Source: Verrucomicrobiota bacterium
Lineage (GTDB): Bacteria; Verrucomicrobiota; Lentisphaeria; Oligosphaerales; JAFGRS01
Assembly (NCBI GenBank): GCA_019136035.1
Contig: JAGVUW010000714.1
Coordinates: forward strand, 1 to 18,482
Reading direction: 5' to 3'
DNA: 18,482 bases
A program made the translations under genes and the position numbers. How positions within the stretch are numbered: position 1 is the first letter of the stretch; every line of letters starts with the position of its first letter. The notes beneath the pieces are model-generated. The model was not told where the DNA came from. It searched no databases and saw only the letters and a program-made list of their open reading frames with translations. Below, piece after piece: positions 1 through 6,161 of the stretch.

Positions 1-353
1 GAGCCGAGGACGACGTCGTACTCAGCCTCGGCGATCATGCTGCAGAGGGCGCGCAGGAGCCGGGGTGTGTACTGGTAGTCGGGGTGGACCATGACAACGA
101 TATCGGCCTGTCGTTCGAGGGCCAGGGCGTAGCAGGTCTTCTGGTTGCCGCCGTAGCCGCGGTTCTGCGGGTGGACGTGTGTTTCCAGTCCGAGGCGTCG
201 GGCGAGCTCGGCGGTCTGGTCGTGGCTGGCGTCATCGACGAGGATGATATGGTCGACGAGGTCCTTGGGGAACTCGGCGAGGGTCTGTTCGAGGGTCCGT
301 TCGGCGTTGTAGGCCGGCATGACCACGACGATGCGCTGTCCGGCGAGGCTCAT
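1..353 (-). CDS. Glycosyltransferase family 2, N-terminal part (runs off left end)
   Basis: The visible 117 residues begin MSLAGQRIVVVMPAYNAERT, the classic GT-A fold start of family 2 transferases. The nucleotide-binding motif VDDAS follows, then QNRGYGGNQKTCY and MVHPDYQYTP. The last two are typical of the dolichyl/polyprenyl-phosphate mannose or glucose synthase-like branch, with HPD in place of the usual DAD/DxD. The enzyme would move a sugar from a nucleotide sugar to a lipid phosphate or glycan at the cytoplasmic membrane face; the exact donor cannot be read. The ATG overlaps the stop of the upstream membrane transferase (ATGA at 353-350), and GGAG lies about 6 nt before it, inside the upstream gene. 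The two are probably translationally coupled. The C-terminus lies outside the window, so membrane segments there cannot be judged. Confidence 0.9.
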   Translation of the reverse strand, partial: MSLAGQRIVVVMPAYNAERTLEQTLAEFPKDLVDHIILVDDASHDQTAELARRLGLETHVHPQNRGYGGNQKTCYALALERQADIVVMVHPDYQYTPRLLRALCSMIAEAEYDVVLG

Positions 354-1912
354 GGCGTCTCCGGTGGGTGTGGTGGCATTTTTTCGTAGATGGTGATCGA
401 GAGGGGCGGGAAGTCGCGCCTGGCAGTGGGCATCCAGGACTGCTCGATGGCCTGTTGGAGGGGCTCGGCGTCGGCCTCCCAGGCGGCCATGAGTCGGACG
501 AGGATGACGCGTGCGTGGGGGAGCTGGCGGTGCTGCTCGAGGCTGGCGGTCATCTCGGGGAGGCTCCGGCGCTCGCGTTCGAGGGCCTCGTTGCGATGCT
601 GGCGTTCCTCGAGGGTCCGCATGGGGTAGCCGGTCTGGCGTGGGAGTTCTTTAAGGTAGTAGAGGGGTGCGACGGCGGTCCAGTGGGGTGTGAAGAGGAC
701 GAGGTCGTCGTCGCGGATGGTCTCGGCGAGGAAGATGGCGGCGTGGCGGTCGTCGGACTTGCGCATGTAGCTGAAGTGCCAGAGGAGCCCGACGGCGGCG
801 GTGAGGGCGAGTGCGGCGGTGCAGGCGCGGCACCAGGCGGTGGGCAGTCGGTCGAGTCCGGCGGCCAGGAGGATGACCGCGGCGGGGAGGAAGGCGATGG
901 CGTAGCGTTCGGGGAGGTAGATCGGCCGGATGGCCGATATGGCGATGGGCAGGGCGAGGCCGGCGATGAGGGCGGTGGCGACGTAGGCGGCGCCCGGGGT
1001 GAGGCGGCAGCGCCATTGCGGCGGCTGGCCGTTGGGGCCGCGGAGGCGCCGGAAGACGAGGCCGGCGAGGGCGATGGCGACGGCGGCGCTGCCGAGCCAG
1101 AAGAAGGGGCTTCGGAAGGTGAGCATGTGGAGGCTGCAGAGGTGTGAGAGGGTCTGGGTGAGGAGCTGGATGGAGAAGGGCGGCAGCCAGCCGCCGGTGA
1201 TGGCGGTGCCCTGGAGCTGGCTGCGGATGGCGAAGGGCAGCCAGGGCAGGTAGAGGAGGGCCGCGGCGGCGAGGGCGGCAGCGAGGTGTTGCAGGGCGGC
1301 GGTTCGGCGGCGGAGCCGGAGGACGAGGGCGACGGCGACGCCGGCAGTGGCGAAGAGGCCGTAGTGGTGGGTATAGGCAGCGAGGGCGGCGGTGATGGCG
1401 AGACCGGCCCAGTCGCGGCCGCGGTCGTGGCGTGCGGCGCGGTCGCCAAGGTAGAGGAGGAGGGTGGCGAGGCCGGCCAGGATGGCGTACATGCGGGCTT
1501 CCTGGCTGTAGTAGAGGTGGAACGGGCTGAGGGCGGCGAGGATGGCGGCAGTCCAGCCGGCGCGGGCGGAGAAGAGCCGCCGGGCGGTCACGGCGATGAG
1601 GGGTATGGTGGCGGCGCCGGCGAGGGCCGAGAGGGCGCGCACGGCGAACTCGTGCTGGCCGAGGAGGGCGGTCCAGGCGTGCAGGACGAGGTAGTAGAGG
1701 GGCGGTGAGGCGTCGGCGGTGAGTTCGCTGAAGAGGTCGGGCAGAGCCCGCAGGGCGATACGGATGCCATTGGCCTCGTCATACCAGATGGACTGTCGGT
1801 CGAGGGCGTGGCAGCGCAGGAGGAGCGCAGCGGCACCGAGGCCGAGGAGGGCCAGGGGGTGGAGGGCGGCAGGGCGGGCGGGCGGTGGCGGTGTTGTGGT
1901 CGGGTCTGTCAC
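350..1912 (-). CDS. Membrane glycosyltransferase, ArnT/PMT (RgtA/B/C/D-like) type
   Basis: This 520-residue multi-pass membrane protein belongs to the GT-C superfamily. An early WYDEA motif (D45, E46) is the first-loop acidic site of ArnT/PMT-like enzymes. It is followed by ASPPLYYLVLHAW and YYSQEARMYAIL (about 134-145), both hallmarks of the RgtA/B/C/D-like family. Roughly ten hydrophobic segments span residues 17-385, then a soluble C-terminal region of about 135 residues probably faces the periplasm. Such enzymes transfer a sugar from a polyprenyl-phosphate carrier to lipid or protein outside the membrane. I chose GTG at 1912 because AGGA sits 9 nt upstream and homology starts just after it. 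The open frame continues upstream to 2209, but that extension is repeat-derived and Arg/Pro-rich. The gene overlaps the downstream GT2 gene by 4 nt. Acceptor and sugar are unknown. Confidence 0.87.
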   Translation of the reverse strand: MTDPTTTPPPPARPAALHPLALLGLGAAALLLRCHALDRQSIWYDEANGIRIALRALPDLFSELTADASPPLYYLVLHAWTALLGQHEFAVRALSALAGAATIPLIAVTARRLFSARAGWTAAILAALSPFHLYYSQEARMYAILAGLATLLLYLGDRAARHDRGRDWAGLAITAALAAYTHHYGLFATAGVAVALVLRLRRRTAALQHLAAALAAAALLYLPWLPFAIRSQLQGTAITGGWLPPFSIQLLTQTLSHLCSLHMLTFRSPFFWLGSAAVAIALAGLVFRRLRGPNGQPPQWRCRLTPGAAYVATALIAGLALPIAISAIRPIYLPERYAIAFLPAAVILLAAGLDRLPTAWCRACTAALALTAAVGLLWHFSYMRKSDDRHAAIFLAETIRDDDLVLFTPHWTAVAPLYYLKELPRQTGYPMRTLEERQHRNEALERERRSLPEMTASLEQHRQLPHARVILVRLMAAWEADAEPLQQAIEQSWMPTARRDFPPLSITIYEKMPPHPPETP

Positions 1913-1981
1913 CGTTGCGGGTCCTGGCGGCAGGCGGCGCCGGCGCCTGGGGTGGGGGTCTCTGGATGGTTGTTGCCGGGT

Positions 1982-1991
1982 ACTATAGCGC
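1982..1991 (-). promoter_or_regulatory. Probable -10 promoter element for the membrane glycosyltransferase
   Basis: On the minus strand this reads GCGC followed by TATAGT (1987 down to 1982), about 70 nt before the GTG start at 1912. No convincing -35 is seen at 17-18 nt. The same GCGCTATA core occurs upstream of the heparinase-like gene and in the gap before the RNase gene, which supports it as a real promoter type. Assignment is inference. Confidence 0.5.
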
Positions 1992-2040
1992 AGCGCGCTG
2001 GGGGGACTGCATCCAGGGCACGCGGAGGGGAGGGGAGGGT

Positions 2041-2109
2041 AACCACGAAAGGCACGAAAGGCACGAAAAGGGGAGTAGTGGGAGGGTGCGTCGGTACGTC
2101 GGTGGACAG
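2041..2109 (+). repeat. Composite element: 9-bp units plus GTGCGTCG octamers
   Basis: Three tandem CACGAAAGG-like units (2044-2070, the last CACGAAAAG) are followed by a G-rich linker and then octamers GTGCGTCG (2086-2093), GTACGTCG (2094-2101) and a decayed GTGGACAG (2102-2109). The order (9-mers, G-rich linker, octamers) matches the two elements at 9760-9955 and 10005-10095. Confidence 0.75.
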
Positions 2110-2138
2110 TTGGTCTGTGGGGCCAGGGCCACGGGGGC

Positions 2139-2202
2139 AGGGCCGCGGGGACGCGGCCCTTGGGCTCGGGACACGGACGGCCCTGGAGCGGGCTCCGCCC
2201 GC
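2139..2202. repeat. Two perfect GC-rich hairpins
   Basis: Hairpin one has a perfect 9-bp stem, AGGGCCGCG (2139-2147) with CGCGGCCCT (2152-2160), closed by GGGA, which as plus-strand RNA fits the GNRA tetraloop pattern. Hairpin two has a perfect 6-bp stem, GCGGGC (2188-2193) with GCCCGC (2197-2202), loop TCC. Neither is followed by a T-run on either strand, so a standard intrinsic terminator is not supported. They may be part of a larger dispersed repeat. Confidence 0.6.
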
Positions 2203-2216
2203 AACCCAAGGGGAGG

Positions 2217-2276
2217 GTGCGTCTGTGCGTCTGTGGACTGTACGTCTGTAGCTAGGAACTTGCCCGGAGAGCAAGT
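2217..2276 (+). repeat. Short octamer run and ACTTGC/GCAAGT palindrome
   Basis: Units GTGCGTCT (2217-2224), GTGCGTCT (2225-2232), a 7-nt GTGGACT and GTACGTCT (2240-2247) form a degenerate octamer run related to the GTGCGTCG arrays elsewhere in the window. Just after it, ACTTGC (2258-2263) and GCAAGT (2271-2276) form an inverted repeat with a 7-nt loop. Confidence 0.6.
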
Positions 2277-2313
2277 CTCTGACGGACAGTAGTACGGACG
2301 GGGCTTTGCCGGC

Positions 2314-2517
2314 TCGGGCGTCGGGGGTCGGGCGTCGGGCGGTCTGGCCTCGGGCGTCGGGCGTCTGGCCTCGGGCGTCTGGCCTCGGGCGTCCGGCGTC
2401 TGGCCTCGGGCGTCTGGCCTCGGGCGTCCGGCGTCGGGCGTCCGGCGTCGGGCGTCTGGCGTCCGGCGTCGGGCGTCTGGCGTCGGGCGTCTGGCCTCGG
2501 GCCTCGGGCGTCGGGCG
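2314..2517 (+). repeat. Heptanucleotide tandem array, 29 units of TCNGGCS
   Basis: Reading every unit from 2314 gives 29 heptamers with one extra G at 2342. Positions 3 and 7 vary: TCGGGCG, TCTGGCC, TCCGGCG, TCTGGCG and TCGGGCC (unit 2 is TCGGGGG). Position 3 is G, T or C but never A. TCGGGCG alternates with a T- or C-type unit over much of the array, giving a loose 14-bp higher-order period. It lies between the membrane glycosyltransferase and the histidine kinase, about 165 bp before the kinase start. The first units contain four closely spaced G-runs on the plus strand. Confidence 0.92.
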
Positions 2518-2683
2518 GTTTCCGCGGTGCCGCCCTGGGTTGGTTTGGCACGTCCGTACACTTGCCGGGCAGGTCTTTTGCGGATAGGGTATCTCAACGG
2601 ATCGTGCGGGACGAAGGGATTCGCAGGGCGACGGCAGAGGGGTGTCGGTGAAGGCCTTGGCGTGCGGGGGCACGAGGATGCTC

Positions 2684-4999
2684 ATGCCAATCAGGATAGG
2701 TTGCGCCGTGGCTTGCCGGGTCTGGCTCTGGGCCGGCCTGATCGGAGCCCTGACCCTTACGGCAGGGGCCGCGGCCGGGGCTCCCGCCCGGGTCCTGGTG
2801 ATCGACTCGTACCACGCGGGGTACTCCTGGTCGGACCGCCTGCACGCCGTGTTGCGTCACGAGTTGGTGGAGGCCGGGGTCGAGGTCTACACCGAGGCGA
2901 TGGACTGCAAGCGTTTTCCGGCCAAGTCGCAGGAGCCTCTGCTGCTGGACACGCTGACGCGGAAGTATGCCGGGACGGCCTTTCGGGTGGTGGTGGTGGC
3001 AGACGACAGTGCCTACGAGTTTGCGCTGCGGCACGGCGAGGCGCTGTGGGGTGACACGCCGATCGTCTTCTGCGGGGTGAACGGCTTTGATTTTGAGCAG
3101 CTCAAGGGCCATCCTCAGGTCACCGGTGTGGTACAGAACACGGATGCGTACGACACCCTTCGGACGGCCTGTGAATTCATGCCGCGGGTCGACCGCGTGG
3201 TCTTCATCCACGACGACACCTCGACGGGGCGGGGGTACCGTGCCGCCTTTGAGCGTGACTTTGTGCGGTTGCTGCGGGACCGTCCCCAGATGGGCGTGCG
3301 GTTCCTCTCCGGGGCGGAGTGGAGTACCGACGAGCTGTTGACGCAGGCGGCGGTCTTTCGCGACACCGATCTGGTGCTGCTGTCGCGGTGGTCGGTCGAT
3401 CGGACCGGCACCTATGTTCCGGAGCAGGTCTTCGTACCGCGTCTGACGATGGCATCACCGGTACCGGTGTGGGGTCTGGTGGGGATTGGGCATGGGACGG
3501 TTGGGGGGCGGCTGGTGACGCCCGAGTCGCAGGGCGCGGCGGCGGCGCGCCTGGCGCTGCAGGTTCTGCGGGGTGCGGCGCCGTGGAGTCTGCCGGTGCA
3601 GGTATCGGGCACGAACGCGTACACGTACGACTGGGCGCAGTTGCGGCGGTGGGGCTTCTCGCCGGGGCGTCTGCCGCGGGGGTCGGTGTTGGTGAACCGG
3701 CCCGCATCGTTCTGGTGGTTACACCGTCACCTCGTGATCACAGCCGCGGTGCTTCTGGTGGTGCAGGCGCTGCTCATTCTGCTTCTGATCGTAGCGGCGG
3801 TGCGCCGTCGTCACGCCGAGGCACGCCAGCGTGACAGCGAGCGTCGTCTGCGGCTGGTGACCGAGGGTGTGGAGCTGGGGGTATTTGACTGGTACAGCGG
3901 CGGCGATGGTGTGGTCATCAACTACCCTCTGGCGCAGTTTGCGGGTCTGGAGGGGCCGGTCGAGGGGGCACTGCCGCCGCGGCGGCTGTTGCGGCGTCTG
4001 CGGCCGGCAGACCGGCATGTGCTGCTGCGGCGGGTGTACCGCTGTCTGCAGGGGTATAACACGGCCTTCGAGTGCGAGTGTCGCGTCGGGGGCGATGGCA
4101 CGGCGGCGCGGATGCTGAGTGTGCATGGTTCGGTGGCGGACCGCAATGGCGCCGGTGGGTTCCGGCTCTTGGGGACGGTCCGCGATGTCAGCGAGAGCCA
4201 TCTGGCGAGCCAGCGTCAGTTGCGTCTGGAGCGCGAGCTGCTTGAGTCGCGTCGCTACGAGAGTCTCGGTGTTCTGGCGAGCGGTCTGGCGCACGACTTC
4301 AACAACCTGCTCCAGCCGATCATCGGCAATGCCTCGATGTTGGCGGAGGAGCTTCCGGCGGGTTCCGGGCTGCGGCCGTTGGTGGAGGACATCTCCAGCT
4401 CAGGTCGGCAGGCGTCGGAGTTGGCGCAGAAACTCCTGACGACGGCAGGTCAGGCCCCGACCGCGCCGCGGCATATCGACGCGGCGCGTCTCTTGGAACG
4501 CATGGCCGAGAATCTGCGTGGGGACGTCCCGAGCGACCGCCGTCTGGCGTTTGAGGCCTCGGCCTCGGCGGTGCCGGCGTATGTCGACGTGGCGCAGTAC
4601 CGGCAGATCCTGACCAGCCTGGTGGCGAACGCCGTGGAGGCGACCAGCCCAGGCGGGCGGATTGCGGTGCGGGTGACCTCGGTGCACTGTGGCGTGGGTG
4701 AGTTGCGCAACCAGCAGAGCGGTCGCGACCTGCCGGCAGGGACGTATGCGCGGATCACGGTGGAGGACGACGGCGAGGGTATTGCGCCGGAGCATCTGGA
4801 TCACGTCTTCGACCCCTTCTTCACGACGCGTTTTCTGGGTCGCGGTCTGGGCCTGGCGGCACTGGCAGGGATCGTGCAGCGCCATGGCGGGGCGATACGG
4901 GTAACGAGCGCGCTGGGGCACGGCAGCCGTTTCGACGTCTATCTTCGGGCCGCGTCCGAGCAGGTGTCGACGGAGGCGGAGGTGCCTCTGTCGTGCTGA
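2684..4999 (+). CDS. Sensor histidine kinase with ABC-type substrate-binding sensor domain
   Basis: This 771-residue protein has a signal peptide or N-terminal anchor (about 1-33) and an extracytoplasmic domain resembling the ABC substrate-binding family (RVLVIDSYHAGYSWSD near 36, then VVVADDSAYEFALRHG, GVNGFDF and GHGTVGGRLVTPES). A membrane span follows at about 350-374, then a PAS-like domain at about 390-505. The HisKA H-box has His537 in LAHDFNNLL. The ATPase domain has N649 in the N-box (LVANAVEAT), the G1 box DDGEGI at D695-D696, and the F/G2 region FDPFFTTR then GRGLGLA. It would autophosphorylate in response to a periplasmic ligand. No receiver domain is attached and no response regulator lies nearby. 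I prefer ATG 2684 because GAGGA sits 5 nt upstream; GTG 2642 is a possible longer start without a well-spaced ribosome site. Confidence 0.9.
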   Translation: MPIRIGCAVACRVWLWAGLIGALTLTAGAAAGAPARVLVIDSYHAGYSWSDRLHAVLRHELVEAGVEVYTEAMDCKRFPAKSQEPLLLDTLTRKYAGTAFRVVVVADDSAYEFALRHGEALWGDTPIVFCGVNGFDFEQLKGHPQVTGVVQNTDAYDTLRTACEFMPRVDRVVFIHDDTSTGRGYRAAFERDFVRLLRDRPQMGVRFLSGAEWSTDELLTQAAVFRDTDLVLLSRWSVDRTGTYVPEQVFVPRLTMASPVPVWGLVGIGHGTVGGRLVTPESQGAAAARLALQVLRGAAPWSLPVQVSGTNAYTYDWAQLRRWGFSPGRLPRGSVLVNRPASFWWLHRHLVITAAVLLVVQALLILLLIVAAVRRRHAEARQRDSERRLRLVTEGVELGVFDWYSGGDGVVINYPLAQFAGLEGPVEGALPPRRLLRRLRPADRHVLLRRVYRCLQGYNTAFECECRVGGDGTAARMLSVHGSVADRNGAGGFRLLGTVRDVSESHLASQRQLRLERELLESRRYESLGVLASGLAHDFNNLLQPIIGNASMLAEELPAGSGLRPLVEDISSSGRQASELAQKLLTTAGQAPTAPRHIDAARLLERMAENLRGDVPSDRRLAFEASASAVPAYVDVAQYRQILTSLVANAVEATSPGGRIAVRVTSVHCGVGELRNQQSGRDLPAGTYARITVEDDGEGIAPEHLDHVFDPFFTTRFLGRGLGLAALAGIVQRHGGAIRVTSALGHGSRFDVYLRAASEQVSTEAEVPLSC

Positions 5000-5027
5000 C
5001 GGGTCTTCCGTCGGGTGCTGCGTCTTG

Positions 5028-5112
5028 TTGCAGACTTTCAGCCTGCAATGTGTAACATCCGGTTTCCCATGGCGTTGTCCTGGGCTGACGGACGATGCCC
5101 TTTCAGGGCGTC
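5028..5112. repeat. Palindromic repeat cluster with CCCTTTCAGGG core
   Basis: Three inverted repeats lie in a row: TTGCAG (5028-5033) with CTGCAA (5043-5048); the imperfect CCCATGG (5066-5072) with TCCTGGG (5078-5084); and GATGCCC (5094-5100) with GGGCGTC (5106-5112), one T-G wobble, around loop TTTCA. The last core, CCCTTTCAGGG, occurs again with the same loop in the other convergent gap at 15188-15204. This suggests a dispersed palindromic family (REP-like) or a shared transcription-end structure. Confidence 0.65.
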
Positions 5113-5150
5113 AGACCGGAGGCGGTGTGCCGGCATCTGCCATGGTGGAG

Positions 5151-5204
5151 AGGGGACTCAGGGGACGCTGGGGACTCAGGGGACGCCAGGGACTCAGGGG
5201 ACGC
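5151..5204 (+). repeat. Six-unit 9-bp G-rich array, G-quadruplex-prone
   Basis: Units are AGGGGACTC, AGGGGACGC, TGGGGACTC, AGGGGACGC, CAGGGACTC and AGGGGACGC, so ACTC and ACGC types alternate and give an 18-bp higher-order period. On the plus strand the first four units give four G4 runs separated by 5-nt loops, a textbook potential G-quadruplex. It sits between converging genes. Confidence 0.88.
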
Positions 5205-5311
5205 TGGGTGGCGCCTTCCGCGTTTGGCTTTTGCCGGGAGATGCCGGCGCCGGGGAGAGGTCCACGGCGGCGCGAGGCTGCTTGGATGGGTCTGGGGCCG
5301 GCGGCGCGGGG

Positions 5312-6097
5312 CTACTGGCGCGGGGCGGTGACCCATGTGTGGAGGGTGTCCGCGTCCTGCAGGAACTGCTCCGGTGAGTCGTCCTTGACGAACTCGAGGA
5401 GGGTCCAGTGGAGGCGTCCGGTCTGGCGCACGACCTGGAGGTAGGCCTGCCACTCGGTCTGGCCCTGCTGGAGGGGAAGGCGCTGTCGTGAGCCGGGCTG
5501 GACGAGCCAGTGGAAGGCGTGGACATTGGCGAGTCTGGGGGCGAGATCGCGGAGGATGGCCAGGTTGTCGGCGAGGGCGGCATCCGGGACCGGCTGCCAG
5601 TTCGGCTGGACATTGGCGCCGAGGAGATCGCGGTAGAGCTGACGGGCGGAGTCCGGCGAGTCGGTGAGGGTATGGGCGTGGTGTTCGCAGGTGATGGCGA
5701 TGCCGAAGGGCGCGGCGAGGTCGCCGATGCGGGCGAGGTCGGCGGTGACGCGGGCGCGGTACTCGGGTGCGGCGGCGGCGCTGGGCTGGCGGCCGCACCA
5801 GACGCGGATGGTCGGGGCGCCGAGGAGGACGGCCGACTCGAGAACGGCGCTGAAGTCGGGGTTGCCGCCCTCGCCGGCGGCCTCGCCGGCGCGGTAGTAG
5901 GAGCCATAGACGGCGACGGCCAGGCCGGCCTCGCGGGTCATAGCGCCGACCTCGATGGCGCGGTTGCGGTCGCCGTGGGGGACATGGACATCGCCGCCCC
6001 ACTCGATGCCGCGCAGGGGCGAGCGTGCGACGAGGTCGACGACAGCGCGGGGGCTGAGGGCGCGGAAGCTGATCGAGACAAGTCCGGCGGCGATCAT
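5312..6097 (-). CDS. Sugar phosphate isomerase/epimerase (xylose isomerase-like TIM barrel)
   Basis: This 261-residue cytoplasmic protein has no signal peptide. The pattern fits the AP-endonuclease-2/xylose-isomerase-like barrel. IEWGGDVHVPHG carries E32 and H38, CEHHAHTLTD carries E138, and NVHAFHW carries H193 and H196. LLEFV carries E235. These acidic and His residues at strand ends are the expected divalent-metal ligands. Members isomerise or epimerise keto-sugars, inositols or sugar acids; the substrate cannot be named from sequence. The length is normal for small members of the family. GGAG lies 9 nt before the ATG. It starts 64 bp after the heparinase-like gene on the same strand, so it is probably co-transcribed and acts on that enzyme's products. 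This coupling is inference. Confidence 0.88.
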   Translation of the reverse strand: MIAAGLVSISFRALSPRAVVDLVARSPLRGIEWGGDVHVPHGDRNRAIEVGAMTREAGLAVAVYGSYYRAGEAAGEGGNPDFSAVLESAVLLGAPTIRVWCGRQPSAAAAPEYRARVTADLARIGDLAAPFGIAITCEHHAHTLTDSPDSARQLYRDLLGANVQPNWQPVPDAALADNLAILRDLAPRLANVHAFHWLVQPGSRQRLPLQQGQTEWQAYLQVVRQTGRLHWTLLEFVKDDSPEQFLQDADTLHTWVTAPRQ

Positions 6098-6161
6098 GGC
6101 GAGGTTCTCCGGTGCGGGGCTGGCCCGCGGGTTCCTGGGTTAGGGTCGTGCGCCGTCGTCC

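Larger units (their letters stand above)
1992..2683. other. Divergent intergenic gap packed with repeats, no credible gene
   Basis: The gap between the promoter of the minus-strand glycosyltransferase and the histidine kinase start holds, in order: three 9-bp CACGAAAGG units, short GTGCGTCG-type octamer runs, two strong hairpins, a second octamer run, a short palindrome and a 29-unit heptamer array. Frames open across it on both strands encode only periodic Arg/Pro/Thr or Gly/Val/Ala peptides produced by the repeats, so I call no protein. A possible weak promoter for the kinase is TTGCCG (2562-2567), 17 nt, TAGGGT (2585-2590). Confidence 0.7.
5000..5311. other. Convergent gap with hairpins and a 9-bp array
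   Basis: This 312-bp gap separates the ends of the histidine kinase and the epimerase. It holds a group of three inverted repeats (5028-5112) and a six-unit 9-bp array (5151-5204). About 107 bp to the right of the array show nothing recognisable. No gene is supported: the open frames here show repeat-driven Gly/Asp or Ser/Pro/Glu peptides. Confidence 0.65.

Noticed and set aside
368..1147. A 259-codon plus-strand frame opposite the membrane glycosyltransferase
   Set aside because: It is acidic Gly/Glu/Val-rich, typical of an antisense shadow, with no recognisable domain.
1909..2685. Arg/Pro/Thr/Asp-Ala periodic protein on the minus strand
   Set aside because: The periodic peptide simply translates the heptamer array and other repeats; the seven-residue period follows from a 7-bp unit read in triplets. 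No ribosome site or domain.
4987..5020. Intrinsic terminator after the histidine kinase (GACGG/CCGTC)
   Set aside because: A 5-bp stem with no T-run after it is too weak to call.
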